Positions 8,479 to 17,944 of a stretch of 64,000 bases of DNA are shown here, in pieces. The notes under the pieces are model-generated. The model did not search any database, was not told where the DNA came from, and was given only the letters and a program-made list of their open reading frames with translations. Where the stretch lies: positions 62,001 to 126,000 of the forward strand of contig NZ_JAAIKC010000001.1 in assembly GCF_010820665.1 (NCBI RefSeq), given 5' to 3'. Position numbers and translations under genes: made by a program. Within the stretch, counting starts at the first letter, position 1. Each line of letters begins with the position of its first letter. This DNA is from Paenibacillus sp. SYP-B3998 (GTDB lineage: Bacteria > Bacillota > Bacilli > Paenibacillales > NBRC-103111).

Positions 8479-10197
8479 ATGAGCTTAAGTATTATTCTTA
8501 TGGTAATTCAGGTTTTTTTCGCTGTTGTAATTGGTTTGTATTTTTGGAATTTGCTGCGCAATCAACAGACGAATCGGTCTGCAGTCGATAGAGAGTCTAG
8601 GAAGGAGCTAGAGAAGCTGCGGAAACTGCGCTCGATCTCGTTAACGAAGCCATTATCCGAGAAGACAAGACCTTCCTCCATGCAGGATATCGTCGGTCAA
8701 AAAGAAGGGCTAAAAGCGCTGAAAGCCGCGCTGTGCGGGCCAAATCCACAGCATGTCCTTATTTATGGTCCTCCTGGCGTAGGTAAAACAGCAGCAGCTC
8801 GTGTCGTTCTGGAGGAAGCCAAGAAAAACCAGGACTCTCCGTTTCGGCCTGATTCTAAATTTACAGAGATTGATGCGACAACAGCGCGTTTTGATGAGAG
8901 AGGGATCGCGGATCCTTTGATAGGTTCGGTTCATGACCCTATTTATCAAGGGGCTGGCGCGATGGGGGTGGCTGGGATTCCACAGCCAAAACCTGGAGCT
9001 GTGACCAAGGCGCATGGAGGTATTTTGTTCATCGACGAAATCGGCGAATTGCACCCAACCCAAATGAACAAGTTATTAAAGGTGCTTGAGGATCGCAAAG
9101 TGTTTTTGGAAAGTGCTTATTATAGTTCTGAAGATACGAATATTCCAGGCTATATACATGATATTTTTCAAAATGGATTGCCCGCTGATTTCCGCTTAGT
9201 AGGAGCGACGACTCGGACACCCAATGAGATTCCACCAGCGATTCGTTCTCGCTGTTTGGAAATTTTTTTCCGTCCTTTGCTCCCTGAGGAAATTGGAGAA
9301 ATTGCGCAAAAAGCACTTAAAAAGATTGGTTTTCAAGAAAGTCCTTCTGCTGTCAATGTTGTAACCAAGTATGCAACTAACGGTAGAGAAGCTGTGAATG
9401 TTATTCAACTTGCCGCAGGTATTGCGTTAACGGATAAACGTGAAGAAATTACAGCCGCGGACATTGAATGGGTTGTGAATTCTTCGCAGATTCCGCCGAG
9501 ACCTGAGCGCAAAGTGCCGGCGCATCCGCAAATCGGCTTCGTGAATGGTTTAGCTGTATATGGTCCTAATCTAGGCACATTACTGGAAATCGAAGTTACA
9601 GCCATTCCAATTGCCGTTCCTGGTACAGGAAAATTCAACATCACAGGTGTTGTGGATGAAGAGGAGATGGGTGGCGGTTCCCGTACGATTCGGAGAAAAA
9701 GCATGGCTCGGGGATCTGTGGAGAACGTGCTTACGGTTCTTCGGAAGCTTGGGTTTAATACAGCTGATTACGACCTGCATATCAATTTTCCAGGTGGCGT
9801 ACCGATTGATGGGCCCTCAGCAGGGGTTTCGATGGCTACGGCTATTGCATCAGCGATACATAAAATACCTGTCGACAACAAGTTGGCGATGACTGGAGAG
9901 ATGAGTATTCACGGTAAGGTAAAGCCTGTAGGCGGGGTTGTTGCTAAGGTAGAAGCAGCTTTTCAAGCTGGAGCGACCAAAGTCATTATTCCAAAAGAGA
10001 ATTGGCAGGAATTGTTCGCTGATTTGCCTGGTGTTGAAGTTCTGGCTGCTGAATCAATTGAGGAGGTGCTTCAAGCTGCTCTTGGTATCGAGCTACAGGA
10101 TAATGTGATTCCAATGCCGCTTGCTTCTGAGCGAACAATATCCGCGCCAGCTTTACCCATTTTACATGCCAAATCGCCTAACGTTATTGAGTCTTAA
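8479..10197 (+). CDS. lonB: ATP-dependent protease LonB
   Basis: 572 residues. An N-terminal membrane helix (about residues 5-24) is followed by an AAA+ module with Walker A GPPGVGKT at about 97-104 and Walker B GGILFIDEIGEL. The C-terminal Lon protease domain has catalytic Ser447 in DGPSAG and Lys490 in GGVVAKVEAA. In B. subtilis LonB is a sporulation-specific (sigma-F) membrane-associated Lon paralogue, and the neighbouring position next to lon is conserved. The ribosome binding site AGGAGG lies 8 bases before the ATG, immediately after a double-hairpin leader shared with other genes here. Confidence 0.96.
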   Translation: MSLSIILMVIQVFFAVVIGLYFWNLLRNQQTNRSAVDRESRKELEKLRKLRSISLTKPLSEKTRPSSMQDIVGQKEGLKALKAALCGPNPQHVLIYGPPGVGKTAAARVVLEEAKKNQDSPFRPDSKFTEIDATTARFDERGIADPLIGSVHDPIYQGAGAMGVAGIPQPKPGAVTKAHGGILFIDEIGELHPTQMNKLLKVLEDRKVFLESAYYSSEDTNIPGYIHDIFQNGLPADFRLVGATTRTPNEIPPAIRSRCLEIFFRPLLPEEIGEIAQKALKKIGFQESPSAVNVVTKYATNGREAVNVIQLAAGIALTDKREEITAADIEWVVNSSQIPPRPERKVPAHPQIGFVNGLAVYGPNLGTLLEIEVTAIPIAVPGTGKFNITGVVDEEEMGGGSRTIRRKSMARGSVENVLTVLRKLGFNTADYDLHINFPGGVPIDGPSAGVSMATAIASAIHKIPVDNKLAMTGEMSIHGKVKPVGGVVAKVEAAFQAGATKVIIPKENWQELFADLPGVEVLAAESIEEVLQAALGIELQDNVIPMPLASERTISAPALPILHAKSPNVIES

Positions 10198-10306
10198 TCG
10201 GCATTCCTAAGCCTCGCAAACCGCACCACAGCGCCAATTGGTGTTTTGTTTGTAGTTTTGATAAAATGTAAAGCAACAGGGATACAATTATTAGGAGGTG
10301 CAGAGG

Positions 10307-12652
10307 ATGGGACCTGGTAAAATCAAGGTGCGCAGATTACCGCTTTTACCTTTAAGGGGACTGTTAGTCTATCCGAGTATGGTTCTACATCTGGATGTGG
10401 GGCGGGAAAAGTCGGTAAAAGCGCTCGAGCGGGCGATGGTTGATGACAGCATGATTCTCCTCTGCTCTCAATCCGAGATCAATATAGAAGAACCCTCCAA
10501 AGAGGATATCTATCGTATCGGCACGATTGCAAAAGTGAGGCAAATGCTTAAATTGCCGAATGGGACAATTCGTGTGCTTGTCGAGGGTGTGCTTCGTGCT
10601 GAAATCACGGAATATCTCGTTAACGACGAGTACTATGAAGTAACAGCCAAAGAGCTTCCGGAGCAAGAAACCACGGATCCAGAGATCGATGCGCTAATGC
10701 GAACGGTATTGAATCAATTCGAGCATTATATTAACCTTTCGAAAAAGGTGACGCCCGAAACGCTCGCGGCTGTTTCTGATATCGATGAACCCGGCCGATT
10801 GGCCGATGTGATATGCAGTCATTTATCGCTGAAGATTAAAGATAAACAGGAAATTCTCGAGACGGTCGATGTTCGTGAGCGTTTAGAGAAAATGCTGAAC
10901 ATCTTGAATAATGAACGCGAAGTGCTTGAATTGGAGCGCAAAATTAGTCAGCGTGTCAAGAAACAGATGGAAAAAACGCAAAAAGAATATTATCTTCGTG
11001 AGCAAATGAAGGCGATTCAGAAGGAGCTTGGCGATAAAGAAGGCCGCGCTGGCGAAGTAGATGAGCTGCGCGCTCAACTTGCTGAAGCTGAGCTCCCAGA
11101 AAAAGTGCGTGAGAAAGTCGAAAAAGAAATCGATCGATTAGAGAAGATGCCATCAACTTCAGCTGAGGGCGGCGTTATTCGCAACTACATTGACTGGCTG
11201 CTAGGACTTCCATGGTCTAAGCAGACTGAGGATGATCTTGATCTCGTTCAAGCAGAGCAAATTCTCAATGAAGATCATTTTGGACTTGAAAAGCCGAAGG
11301 AACGCGTGCTGGAGTATCTAGCTGTTCAGAAGCTTGTGCAAAAGCTGAAGGGACCTATTCTTTGTTTAGTTGGTCCTCCAGGCGTAGGAAAGACGTCGAT
11401 TGCGCGTTCGATCGCTAGATCGATGGGAAGACAGTTTATTCGCATCTCACTTGGCGGTGTAAGGGATGAAGCGGAGATTCGCGGTCATCGCCGCACCTAT
11501 GTAGGCGCGATGCCAGGGCGTATCGTTCAAGGAATGAAAAATGCTGGCGCCAATAACCCTGTCTTCTTGCTCGATGAAATCGATAAGATGGCAATGGATT
11601 TCCGCGGTGATCCTGCCTCAGCACTGCTAGAAGTACTTGATCCTGAACAGAACAGCACTTTTAGTGATCATTTCATTGAAGTACCGTTTGATTTATCAAA
11701 TGTTATGTTCGTAACGACGGCCAATGCCGTTCACAATATCCCCCGGCCGCTGTTAGACCGGATGGAGGTTCTCTACATTCCTGGTTACACGGAAATCGAG
11801 AAGCTCCAAATTGCTAAGAAATATTTGCTGCCCAAACAAAAGCGTGATCATGGTTTGCAAGAAGAGCAGTTGATTGTTGAAGAAGCGGCGTTAATGAAAA
11901 TTGTTCGAGAGTACACCAGAGAAGCGGGTGTGCGCAATTTGGAGCAGCAAGTAGCGGGGATGAACCGCAAGGCGGCCAAACAGATTGTGACAGATCCGTC
12001 TACACCGGTACATGTAACCGAAGAGAATTTGAAGGACTATCTAGGACCAGCGAAATTCCGGTATAATGTAGCAGAAGAGAAGGATCAGATTGGTGCTGTA
12101 ACGGGTCTTGCTTGGACAGAAGTCGGTGGCGACACCCTGGTCATTGAAGTCACGGTCATGCCGGGAACAGGAAAACTGACTTTGACGGGAAAACTCGGTG
12201 ATGTGATGAAGGAATCGGCGCAAGCCGCATTCAGCTTCACACGTACCCGTGCAGCTGAATTTGGAATAGCGGCTGACTTCCATGAGAAAAATGATATTCA
12301 CATTCATATTCCGGAAGGCGCGATTCCAAAGGACGGTCCTTCTGCTGGAATTACGATGGCAACTGCACTTATCTCCGCATTAACGAATATTCCTGTTTCC
12401 CGCAAAGTTGCGATGACGGGCGAGATTACGCTGCGAGGGCGGGTGCTGCCCATCGGCGGGCTGAAAGAAAAAGCGCTAGCCGCGCATCGTGCGGGTATTC
12501 GCATCATTTTGCTCCCGCATGATAATGAAAGGGACATCGTTGAGATTCCAGAAAGTGTCCGTAACGAGATGACGTTTATACCGGTGAGCCACATGGATCA
12601 AGTGCTTGAACATGCGCTCGTGAAAAATAACCCGCCGGTCCACGTCGGATAA
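10307..12652 (+). CDS. lon: ATP-dependent endopeptidase Lon (LonA)
   Basis: 781 residues. The N-terminal LAN substrate-recognition domain (about 10-205) is followed by a coiled linker and an AAA+ domain with Walker A GPPGVGKT from about 356. The C-terminal Ser-Lys protease domain has Ser679 in DGPSAG and Lys722 in [10 protein letters not shown], numbers that coincide with the classical enzyme. It degrades misfolded and regulatory proteins in the cytoplasm. AGGAGG at 10293-10298 is 8 bases from the ATG at 10307; the earlier GTG at 10298 overlaps that site. engB follows after 23 bases, probably in the same transcript. Confidence 0.98.
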   Translation: MGPGKIKVRRLPLLPLRGLLVYPSMVLHLDVGREKSVKALERAMVDDSMILLCSQSEINIEEPSKEDIYRIGTIAKVRQMLKLPNGTIRVLVEGVLRAEITEYLVNDEYYEVTAKELPEQETTDPEIDALMRTVLNQFEHYINLSKKVTPETLAAVSDIDEPGRLADVICSHLSLKIKDKQEILETVDVRERLEKMLNILNNEREVLELERKISQRVKKQMEKTQKEYYLREQMKAIQKELGDKEGRAGEVDELRAQLAEAELPEKVREKVEKEIDRLEKMPSTSAEGGVIRNYIDWLLGLPWSKQTEDDLDLVQAEQILNEDHFGLEKPKERVLEYLAVQKLVQKLKGPILCLVGPPGVGKTSIARSIARSMGRQFIRISLGGVRDEAEIRGHRRTYVGAMPGRIVQGMKNAGANNPVFLLDEIDKMAMDFRGDPASALLEVLDPEQNSTFSDHFIEVPFDLSNVMFVTTANAVHNIPRPLLDRMEVLYIPGYTEIEKLQIAKKYLLPKQKRDHGLQEEQLIVEEAALMKIVREYTREAGVRNLEQQVAGMNRKAAKQIVTDPSTPVHVTEENLKDYLGPAKFRYNVAEEKDQIGAVTGLAWTEVGGDTLVIEVTVMPGTGKLTLTGKLGDVMKESAQAAFSFTRTRAAEFGIAADFHEKNDIHIHIPEGAIPKDGPSAGITMATALISALTNIPVSRKVAMTGEITLRGRVLPIGGLKEKALAAHRAGIRIILLPHDNERDIVEIPESVRNEMTFIPVSHMDQVLEHALVKNNPPVHVG

Positions 12653-12675
12653 CGACAGAAAGTAGTTGAACAACC

Positions 12676-13311
12676 ATGAAGGTCAATCAAGCTGAATTTA
12701 TTATCAGTGCGGTTGGACCTAGCCAATATCCTGAGGATGCCTTGCCGGAGATTGCTCTGGCAGGGCGTTCTAATGTTGGGAAATCATCGCTTATTAATCG
12801 TTTGATCTCCCGGAAGAATTTGGCTAGAACCAGCTCACAGCCAGGTAAGACGCAAACATTGAATTATTACAAAATCAATCAGGACTTATATTTTGTCGAT
12901 CTTCCCGGCTACGGCTATGCGAAAGTATCCAAAACGGAGCGCGAGAGATGGGGGAAATTCATTGAGAATTATCTCCTGAATCGAGAGCCGCTCAAGTTAG
13001 TCATGCAATTAATTGATTTAAGACATCCCCCGTCCAAAGACGATCAGGCGATGTATCAATGGCTCAGACATAATGATCTTCCTGTGCTCGTTGTAGCTAC
13101 GAAGGCAGATAAGATTCCAAAGAGCCAATGGCAAAAGCACGCCAAAATCGTTCGGGAAACGTTGGGTATGGATCAAGGTTACCATCCACTTCTATTCTCT
13201 TCTGAAATTGGGCTCGGTAAGGATGAATTATGGGCAATCCTAGAAGAAGCAATTGATTACGGAAAACCTACAAGTGAAGAAGAAAATCGTGAAGAAGAAC
13301 CGTCCTCTTAA
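12676..13311 (+). CDS. engB: Ribosome biogenesis GTPase EngB (YsxC)
   Basis: 211 residues, one TrmE/EngB-type G domain. G1 is [10 protein letters not shown]3 is DLPGYGYA, G4 is TKADK, and the G2 loop contains SSQPGKTQT. It is required for 50S subunit assembly. It directly follows lon, as in B. subtilis. Its ribosome binding site is weak (AGAAAG), so translation may depend partly on lon translation or expression may be low. The C-terminus ends in an acidic [11 protein letters not shown] tail, and the stop codon lies inside the terminator stem. Confidence 0.96.
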   Translation: MKVNQAEFIISAVGPSQYPEDALPEIALAGRSNVGKSSLINRLISRKNLARTSSQPGKTQTLNYYKINQDLYFVDLPGYGYAKVSKTERERWGKFIENYLLNREPLKLVMQLIDLRHPPSKDDQAMYQWLRHNDLPVLVVATKADKIPKSQWQKHAKIVRETLGMDQGYHPLLFSSEIGLGKDELWAILEEAIDYGKPTSEEENREEEPSS

Positions 13312-13334
13312 ACAGAGGGCGGTTTTATTTTTTT
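13298..13334 (+). terminator. Intrinsic terminator after engB
   Basis: AACCGTCCTCT pairs with AGAGGGCGGTT, followed by TTATTTTTTT. The stem overlaps the last codons and stop of engB. Confidence 0.9.
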
Positions 13335-13550
13335 ATAAAGAGGTTTAAAAGATGGAGAGAACCTTGAAGGAGTTGGAGGGAAATTGAGATTTACTGGTGA
13401 AAATTTGCTGGCATTCCGTCTTTCCTTCGTTTTTTCAGAATATTTGGCTGATTATCATGAATTCTACGCAGGAATATTAAGTGTTCATGTAGTATAATAA
13501 TAAGCAAGGTAATAACTTAGGGCTTGAAAACAAAGAATCGAGGGATTTTT

Positions 13551-14138
13551 ATGGCACAAAGGTTAGCGACTGAATATGTCAAAACCTGCCTACAGTTAAC
13601 AGAAGCCGAGATGTTCAAGTTTTTTCAAATGTTCGTGGATCATCAAGTGACATTGCAAGTCAAAGTTTTGGAAAATGGCAATCAAGAGGTTGTTTTTCAA
13701 GACGGTGCAGGTCAGGAAATTGTCCTCTCATTTGAGCAGAAATCGGGCCTATATGAATGCACGGGATCCTGTCGATTAAGCAATACCTTGCTGGCTAATT
13801 TAATGCGCAAAGCGGTTTCTGAATACAAAGGAAGCGCGACTGTTAATCGAATTTATCCAGGTTATACGATGGTTTATTATTATGAACGCGGTACAGTTGT
13901 TAAGATCGTCGAAGTTAAAGGCACATTATTGACTGTTATTTATGAATACCAAGACAAGATCGGTCTTATGCAGCAGTTGTTCCAAAAGAAAGAAGTGGAA
14001 CAGGAGATTGAAAGAACTCATGACCAAATTAATCATCTTCTTGACCTACGCAATACCTTGCAAGAGCAAGAAGCACATCAGCAGATCGACTCTCGCCTCA
14101 GTGAACTAACGCATCGCTTGTTTGCATTGGAGGCTTAA
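13551..14138 (+). CDS. Conserved-looking protein of unknown function with C-terminal coiled coil
   Basis: 195 residues, not recognised. The N-terminal two thirds alternate short strands (LQVKVLENGNQEVVF, YPGYTMVYYYERG, VVKIVEVKG). The last 60 residues are charged and heptad-like, suggesting a coiled coil. No signal peptide or membrane helix is seen. Start chosen at ATG 13551 after GAGGGA; a frame-extending ATG at 13524 lacks a site. It has its own intergenic region (about 215 bases) and terminator, so it is likely monocistronic. It interrupts the engB-hemA synteny seen in B. subtilis. Confidence 0.7.
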   Translation: MAQRLATEYVKTCLQLTEAEMFKFFQMFVDHQVTLQVKVLENGNQEVVFQDGAGQEIVLSFEQKSGLYECTGSCRLSNTLLANLMRKAVSEYKGSATVNRIYPGYTMVYYYERGTVVKIVEVKGTLLTVIYEYQDKIGLMQQLFQKKEVEQEIERTHDQINHLLDLRNTLQEQEAHQQIDSRLSELTHRLFALEA

Positions 14139-14161
14139 ACCCACATATATCCATTACTTGT

Positions 14162-14188
14162 AAGGACCTTGTTGATAGGGTCCTTTTT
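14162..14188 (+). terminator. Intrinsic terminator after the 13551 gene
   Basis: AAGGACC pairs with GGTCCTT across a 10-base loop and is followed by TTT. Confidence 0.8.
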
Positions 14189-14449
14189 GCATTGTCGCGC
14201 ACATGTAGGGCGGGATATTCATATTGTAGGTACGAAGTTAAATGACGAGAAAGGTGCTGGCAAAAAAAACTATTGCATTTCTGTTCGATAGATGTTATTT
14301 TTAATCTCGTTGACAACAATATAGGAACCAGGATTCACTCAGGACATTGAATGTTGCGAGAGATTATTCCCTCGGGAAGTGAATGACGTAGGTCCTAGCG
14401 GATGAAATTTTTTTCAGACATTTTATTCCTAGGAAGGGGGAACCGGAAG
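14189..14449 (+). promoter_or_regulatory. Structured leader region upstream of speD
   Basis: 260 bases without a gene. TTGCAT at about 14274 with TATTTT 17 bases later is a weak promoter candidate. ATTCACT (14333-14339) pairs with AGTGAAT (14378-14384) enclosing a smaller CGAG/CTCG hairpin. TCCTAG (14393-14398) can pair with CTAGGA (14429-14434), which overlaps the start of the speD ribosome binding site. This hints at regulated translation, but no known riboswitch class was recognised. Confidence 0.4.
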
Positions 14450-14854
14450 ATGGAAGAATACTCAACTTTCGGAAGACACGTTGCTGTAGATACTTGGGGG
14501 GTAGATTTCGAACTTCTGAACAATGCAGATTGGCTGCAAGCTCAGATGGTAGAAGCTGCCGAGGTATGCGGAGCAACCGTACTATCTGTACAATCTAAGC
14601 AATTTGAACCACAAGGAGCAACAGTACTTGTTATGTTGTCCGAGAGTCATCTCTCCATTCATACTTATCCTGAGAGAGGTTTTGCCGCATTAGACTGTTA
14701 TACTTGCGGTGAGACAGTTGACCCTCAGTTAGCAATCGACTTCATGGTATCCGTACTAAAACCAGAGACGGTTTATGCGAAGAAATTAGTTCGTGGAATC
14801 GGTGAATTGCAAGTAGAAACTCCTGAAATAAAGCAAGCAGAGCTTGTTAAATAA
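14450..14854 (+). CDS. speD: S-adenosylmethionine decarboxylase proenzyme
   Basis: 134 residues, the short prokaryotic class. The proenzyme self-cleaves between Glu65 and Ser66 in SESHLSIHTYPE to generate the pyruvoyl cofactor. Conserved HVAVDTWG, DCYTCG and the following active-site Cys are present. The product, decarboxylated SAM, supplies aminopropyl groups for spermidine. No speE or speF lies nearby. GAAGGGGG precedes the ATG at 14450; an upstream in-frame ATG at 14402 would lie inside the leader structure and is disfavoured. Confidence 0.96.
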   Translation: MEEYSTFGRHVAVDTWGVDFELLNNADWLQAQMVEAAEVCGATVLSVQSKQFEPQGATVLVMLSESHLSIHTYPERGFAALDCYTCGETVDPQLAIDFMVSVLKPETVYAKKLVRGIGELQVETPEIKQAELVK

Positions 14855-14875
14855 GAGACTGCGCATATGGATAAC

Positions 14876-14910
14876 AATGGCCACGGAGAAATCCGTGGTC
14901 ATTTGTTTGT
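14876..14910 (+). terminator. Probable terminator after speD
   Basis: AATGGCCACGGA, loop GAAA, TCCGTGGTCATT forms a 12-position stem with one G-T pair. Only a broken T tract (TGTTTG) follows, so read-through into the next gene is possible. Confidence 0.65.
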
Positions 14911-14975
14911 CCCAAATCCCATAAACTATTACTGCGGTACTTGGAATTCGTATCAGGGGAGGGACTGGGCGCGGT

Positions 14976-15512
14976 ATGAGGAAGAGCCTTACGAAAAAAA
15001 TGGTTATGTACGGGATTATACTTTGTCTCGTGGTAGGGTCGTGTTACCAAATGATTAGCATGCTGAGCAGTCATAAAGAAGATCATGATGCTACACATCT
15101 GCTTTTTCAAGTATCGCTTTTCCAAATGGAACTTTTGAATAGCTACCTAGAGGAAGCGAGGAAGATGAAGGATACAGCGGAGTTGAATGCCATCAAACAG
15201 GCGTTGTATTCGGCAGCCTACACGCACGAACGGTTAGTGCTCGCAGTTGGGGGAAATGAGCACTTGAATTCGATGTCTAGCCTAACGCAGCTTATGCAGT
15301 ACATACAGAGACTTCAGATAGGCGGCGAACGGCAGTTGAAGCCCGACGAAATTCAAACCTTGCAGGAAACAGCGAATCAATACAAAGACATGTACCAGCT
15401 ATATGAAAAAATTATGGCTTCCAGTGGTGGCGTAATTTCTTCTCAAAACGTGAAGCTGACTGAGCTCAATGATGCGTTGACAATAAAAATTCACAAAAAA
15501 ATGCTGCAATGA
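14976..15512 (+). CDS. Membrane-anchored or lipoprotein-like protein of unknown function
   Basis: 178 residues, not recognised. The N-terminus has Arg/Lys then a hydrophobic stretch ending VVGSC, which fits a lipobox (V-G-S-C) with Cys at about residue 23. It could be a lipoprotein or a single-pass protein. The rest is helical and soluble. GGGGAGGG lies 13 bases before the ATG, slightly long. It lies between speD and hemA with no obvious link to either. Confidence 0.65.
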   Translation: MRKSLTKKMVMYGIILCLVVGSCYQMISMLSSHKEDHDATHLLFQVSLFQMELLNSYLEEARKMKDTAELNAIKQALYSAAYTHERLVLAVGGNEHLNSMSSLTQLMQYIQRLQIGGERQLKPDEIQTLQETANQYKDMYQLYEKIMASSGGVISSQNVKLTELNDALTIKIHKKMLQ

Positions 15513-15518
15513 TCGGGT

Positions 15519-15540
15519 TATATACCAATTCTGGTATATA
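15519..15540. repeat. Perfect 9-bp inverted repeat upstream of hemA
   Basis: TATATACCA, ATTC, TGGTATATA lies 7 bases after the preceding gene's stop and about 85 bases before the hemA -10. There is no T tract, so it is a poor terminator. It could be an operator or an mRNA 3'-end hairpin. Confidence 0.6.
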
Positions 15541-15601
15541 CGAGCAATTTGCTGTTAAAACTAACGAGCAGAGCGAAGCATTCATAATTTAGTCAAAAAA
15601 A

Positions 15602-15633
15602 TTGTCGGATTGCTTGTTTTGCTGTGCTATAAT
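15602..15633 (+). promoter_or_regulatory. hemA operon promoter (extended -10)
   Basis: TGCTATAAT at 15625-15633 is an extended -10. TTGTCG at 15602 is 20 bases away and TCGGAT at 15605 is 17 bases away, so the -35 is weak. It precedes the first gene of the tetrapyrrole cluster. Confidence 0.6.
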
Positions 15634-15669
15634 AATTCATAGAAATGAACGGGAAGGCAGGTGACCCCA

Positions 15670-17073
15670 TTGCATATTATCGCAGTAGGCTTAAACTATC
15701 GTACAGCTCCGGTTGAAATTCGTGAGAAATTCACTTTCTCAGAACGTGATTTACCAACGGCTATAGCAGAATTGAAAGAGACCAAAAGCATACTTGAATG
15801 TGTAATTGTCGCCACCTGCAACCGTACGGAAATTTATGCGGTCGTAGATAGAGCCCATTTATGTAACTATTACATTACAAATTTCATCGAGCGTTGGTTC
15901 GGTGTTGCGAAAGATCAATTTCAAAAGCATTTATATATGTACGAAAACGATAAAGCTACTGAGCATCTTTTCCGAGTCACAAGCGGCTTGGATTCGATGG
16001 TTATCGGAGAAACGCAAATTCTTGGACAAGTGCGAGATGCTTTTTTATTGTCGCAAAATTTGAAAGCGACAGGAGCTTTTTTCAATACGTTGTTTAAGCA
16101 ATCCGTTACACTTGCCAAAAGAGCGCATTCAGAAACAGGGATTAGCGATAATCCCGTTTCAATTAGCTACGCGGCGGTTGAACTTGGCAAACGTATCTTT
16201 GGTTCCTACATGAATAAAACCGTCATGATTATAGGAGCAGGCAAAATGAGCGAGTTAACTGTAAAACATTTGTACGTAAACGGGGCAGATAAAGTTATTG
16301 TTGTGAATCGTACGTATGAACGGGCAGTTGAACTGGCTGAGAAATTTAATGGGATTGCTTGCACCATTGATAAGATGCTGGAAAGGTTGCCTGAGGTAGA
16401 CATTATTATTAGCTCTACTGGAGCACCTGGTTATGTTCTCACGAAAAATGATATTCAGCCTTATTTACAGAAAAGAAAATCACGACCTCTCTTTATGATG
16501 GACATCGCGGTGCCCCGAGATCTTGATCCGGAAATTAGCGACTTACCGAATGTGTTTCTTTATGATATTGATGATTTGGAAAATATTGTTGATAAGCACT
16601 TGCAGGAAAGAAAAAAGGAAGCCGCTAAGATTGAAACGATGATTGAGACTGAAATGGCTGTTTTTGAGCAGTGGACCAAAACACTAGGCGTAAGCCCAGT
16701 TATTCACGCGCTTCAAACAAAAGCGAATCAGATTCATGAAGAAACCATGGAAAATATGTTAAAGAAGCTTCCTGATCTGGATGAACGGGAAGTTAAAGTT
16801 ATTCGCAAATTAACGAAGAGTATTGTAAACCAAGTGCTTCGCGATCCGATCCTGCGGATAAAGGAAATGGCGGGAGAACGTCACGGGGACGATGCTTTAG
16901 AGATGTTTACCAAGCTGTTTGCATTGGAAGAAACGTTGGAGATGCAGGAGCAGGCAGATCAATTGGCGCAAGAAGCAGAGCGAAGAGCAGTGGAATTGGA
17001 AGATCAGCGTATAAAGGATGAGAAGATGTCCGTACGCAGCTTACAACCTGCAGACGGTCTAGCGAGATCTTGA
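15670..17073 (+). CDS. hemA: Glutamyl-tRNA reductase
   Basis: 467 residues. First committed step of C5-pathway tetrapyrrole synthesis: glutamyl-tRNA is reduced by NADPH to glutamate-1-semialdehyde. The catalytic Cys50 is in ATCNRTE, followed by GLDSMVIGETQILGQV, the NADPH-binding GAGKMSEL and the C-terminal dimerisation helices. The chosen TTG at 15670 gives the family N-terminus MHIIAVGLNYR and has AGGTGA at 15659-15664; the GTG at 15661 overlaps that site. The C-terminus is a long charged tail. It heads a hem cluster; in B. subtilis HemA abundance is feedback-regulated post-translationally through HemX. Confidence 0.97.
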   Translation: MHIIAVGLNYRTAPVEIREKFTFSERDLPTAIAELKETKSILECVIVATCNRTEIYAVVDRAHLCNYYITNFIERWFGVAKDQFQKHLYMYENDKATEHLFRVTSGLDSMVIGETQILGQVRDAFLLSQNLKATGAFFNTLFKQSVTLAKRAHSETGISDNPVSISYAAVELGKRIFGSYMNKTVMIIGAGKMSELTVKHLYVNGADKVIVVNRTYERAVELAEKFNGIACTIDKMLERLPEVDIIISSTGAPGYVLTKNDIQPYLQKRKSRPLFMMDIAVPRDLDPEISDLPNVFLYDIDDLENIVDKHLQERKKEAAKIETMIETEMAVFEQWTKTLGVSPVIHALQTKANQIHEETMENMLKKLPDLDEREVKVIRKLTKSIVNQVLRDPILRIKEMAGERHGDDALEMFTKLFALEETLEMQEQADQLAQEAERRAVELEDQRIKDEKMSVRSLQPADGLARS

Positions 17074-17108
17074 GAGAAGGCGGGATATAATCGCCAAGGA
17101 GAGGTGCC

Positions 17109-17939
17109 ATGGTCACACGTAGTTGGTTGTTTGATGCAATGATTTATATGTATGCCCTGAGCCTACTGTTTTACTTTTCCGACTTCGCCAATGCGAACCG
17201 GAACGCAAAACGGATGGGGACTGGGCTGCTTTTGTTTGTATGGGTTTTGCAAACCGTTTATTTGGGGCTCAACCTTTATGATCATTTGACGCAATGGGCG
17301 TTTGAACGTTCGGATGTTCTATTTATGTTTTCGTGGTTAATCGTGACTATTTCGCTGATCGTCAATCGTTTTTTTCGTATTGAATTGTTCGTGTTTTTTG
17401 TGAATGTACTTGGGTTCGCCATTCTTGCTTTAAATGTGTTTGGAAATCCGCGGGTAAAGCCGATTATAGCAGGTTGGGACATCAACGATGAGTTATTATT
17501 TATCCATATCACACTAGCTATCGGAAGCTATGCGGCTTTCTCGATTGCTGCAATATTTTCAGGCATGTATCTGTTTTTGCATAGAATGTTAAAGGAGAAG
17601 AAATTCTCCCAGACAGTTATGAGGCTGCCCTCGCTAGAGAAAATTGAGCAATATACCTATACAGCGGTTATTATCGGGGCGCCTTTGCTAATGTTAGCTT
17701 TAAGTTTAGGTATTGTGTGGGTTTTACTTGAAGGTAACAATAATTTGCTTTACGATCCAAAAGTGCTCAATTCCGTTTTTATTTTACTAGCGTATGCCTT
17801 TTACTTATTTCAGCATTACGCTATGCGCATTTCAGGCAATAAGCTTGCGGTATGGAATCTTACGGCATTTGTCATTGTGGTTATCAATTTTGTAGTCTCT
17901 AATTTTTTATCAGGTTTTCATGGCTGGATTTGGAGTTGA
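17109..17939 (+). CDS. hemX: HemX, membrane protein of the CcsA/cytochrome c assembly family
   Basis: 276 residues with about eight hydrophobic segments, and the family features GWDINDELLFIHITLAIGSY and ISGNKLAVWN. In B. subtilis HemX lowers the steady-state level of HemA. The position directly after hemA supports the same role. It has AAGGAGAGGTGCC before the ATG and runs into the next gene with a 5-base gap, so it is part of the operon. Confidence 0.9.
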   Translation: MVTRSWLFDAMIYMYALSLLFYFSDFANANRNAKRMGTGLLLFVWVLQTVYLGLNLYDHLTQWAFERSDVLFMFSWLIVTISLIVNRFFRIELFVFFVNVLGFAILALNVFGNPRVKPIIAGWDINDELLFIHITLAIGSYAAFSIAAIFSGMYLFLHRMLKEKKFSQTVMRLPSLEKIEQYTYTAVIIGAPLLMLALSLGIVWVLLEGNNNLLYDPKVLNSVFILLAYAFYLFQHYAMRISGNKLAVWNLTAFVIVVINFVVSNFLSGFHGWIWS

Positions 17940-17944
17940 GCGAA

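Noticed and set aside
10201-10306. Terminator between lonB and lon
   Set aside because: GCACC/GGTGT followed by TTTGTTT is too short and broken to call.
13340-13550. Fur/PerR box before the 13551 gene
   Set aside because: TGATTATCATGAAT only half-matches the consensus and no iron-related gene follows.
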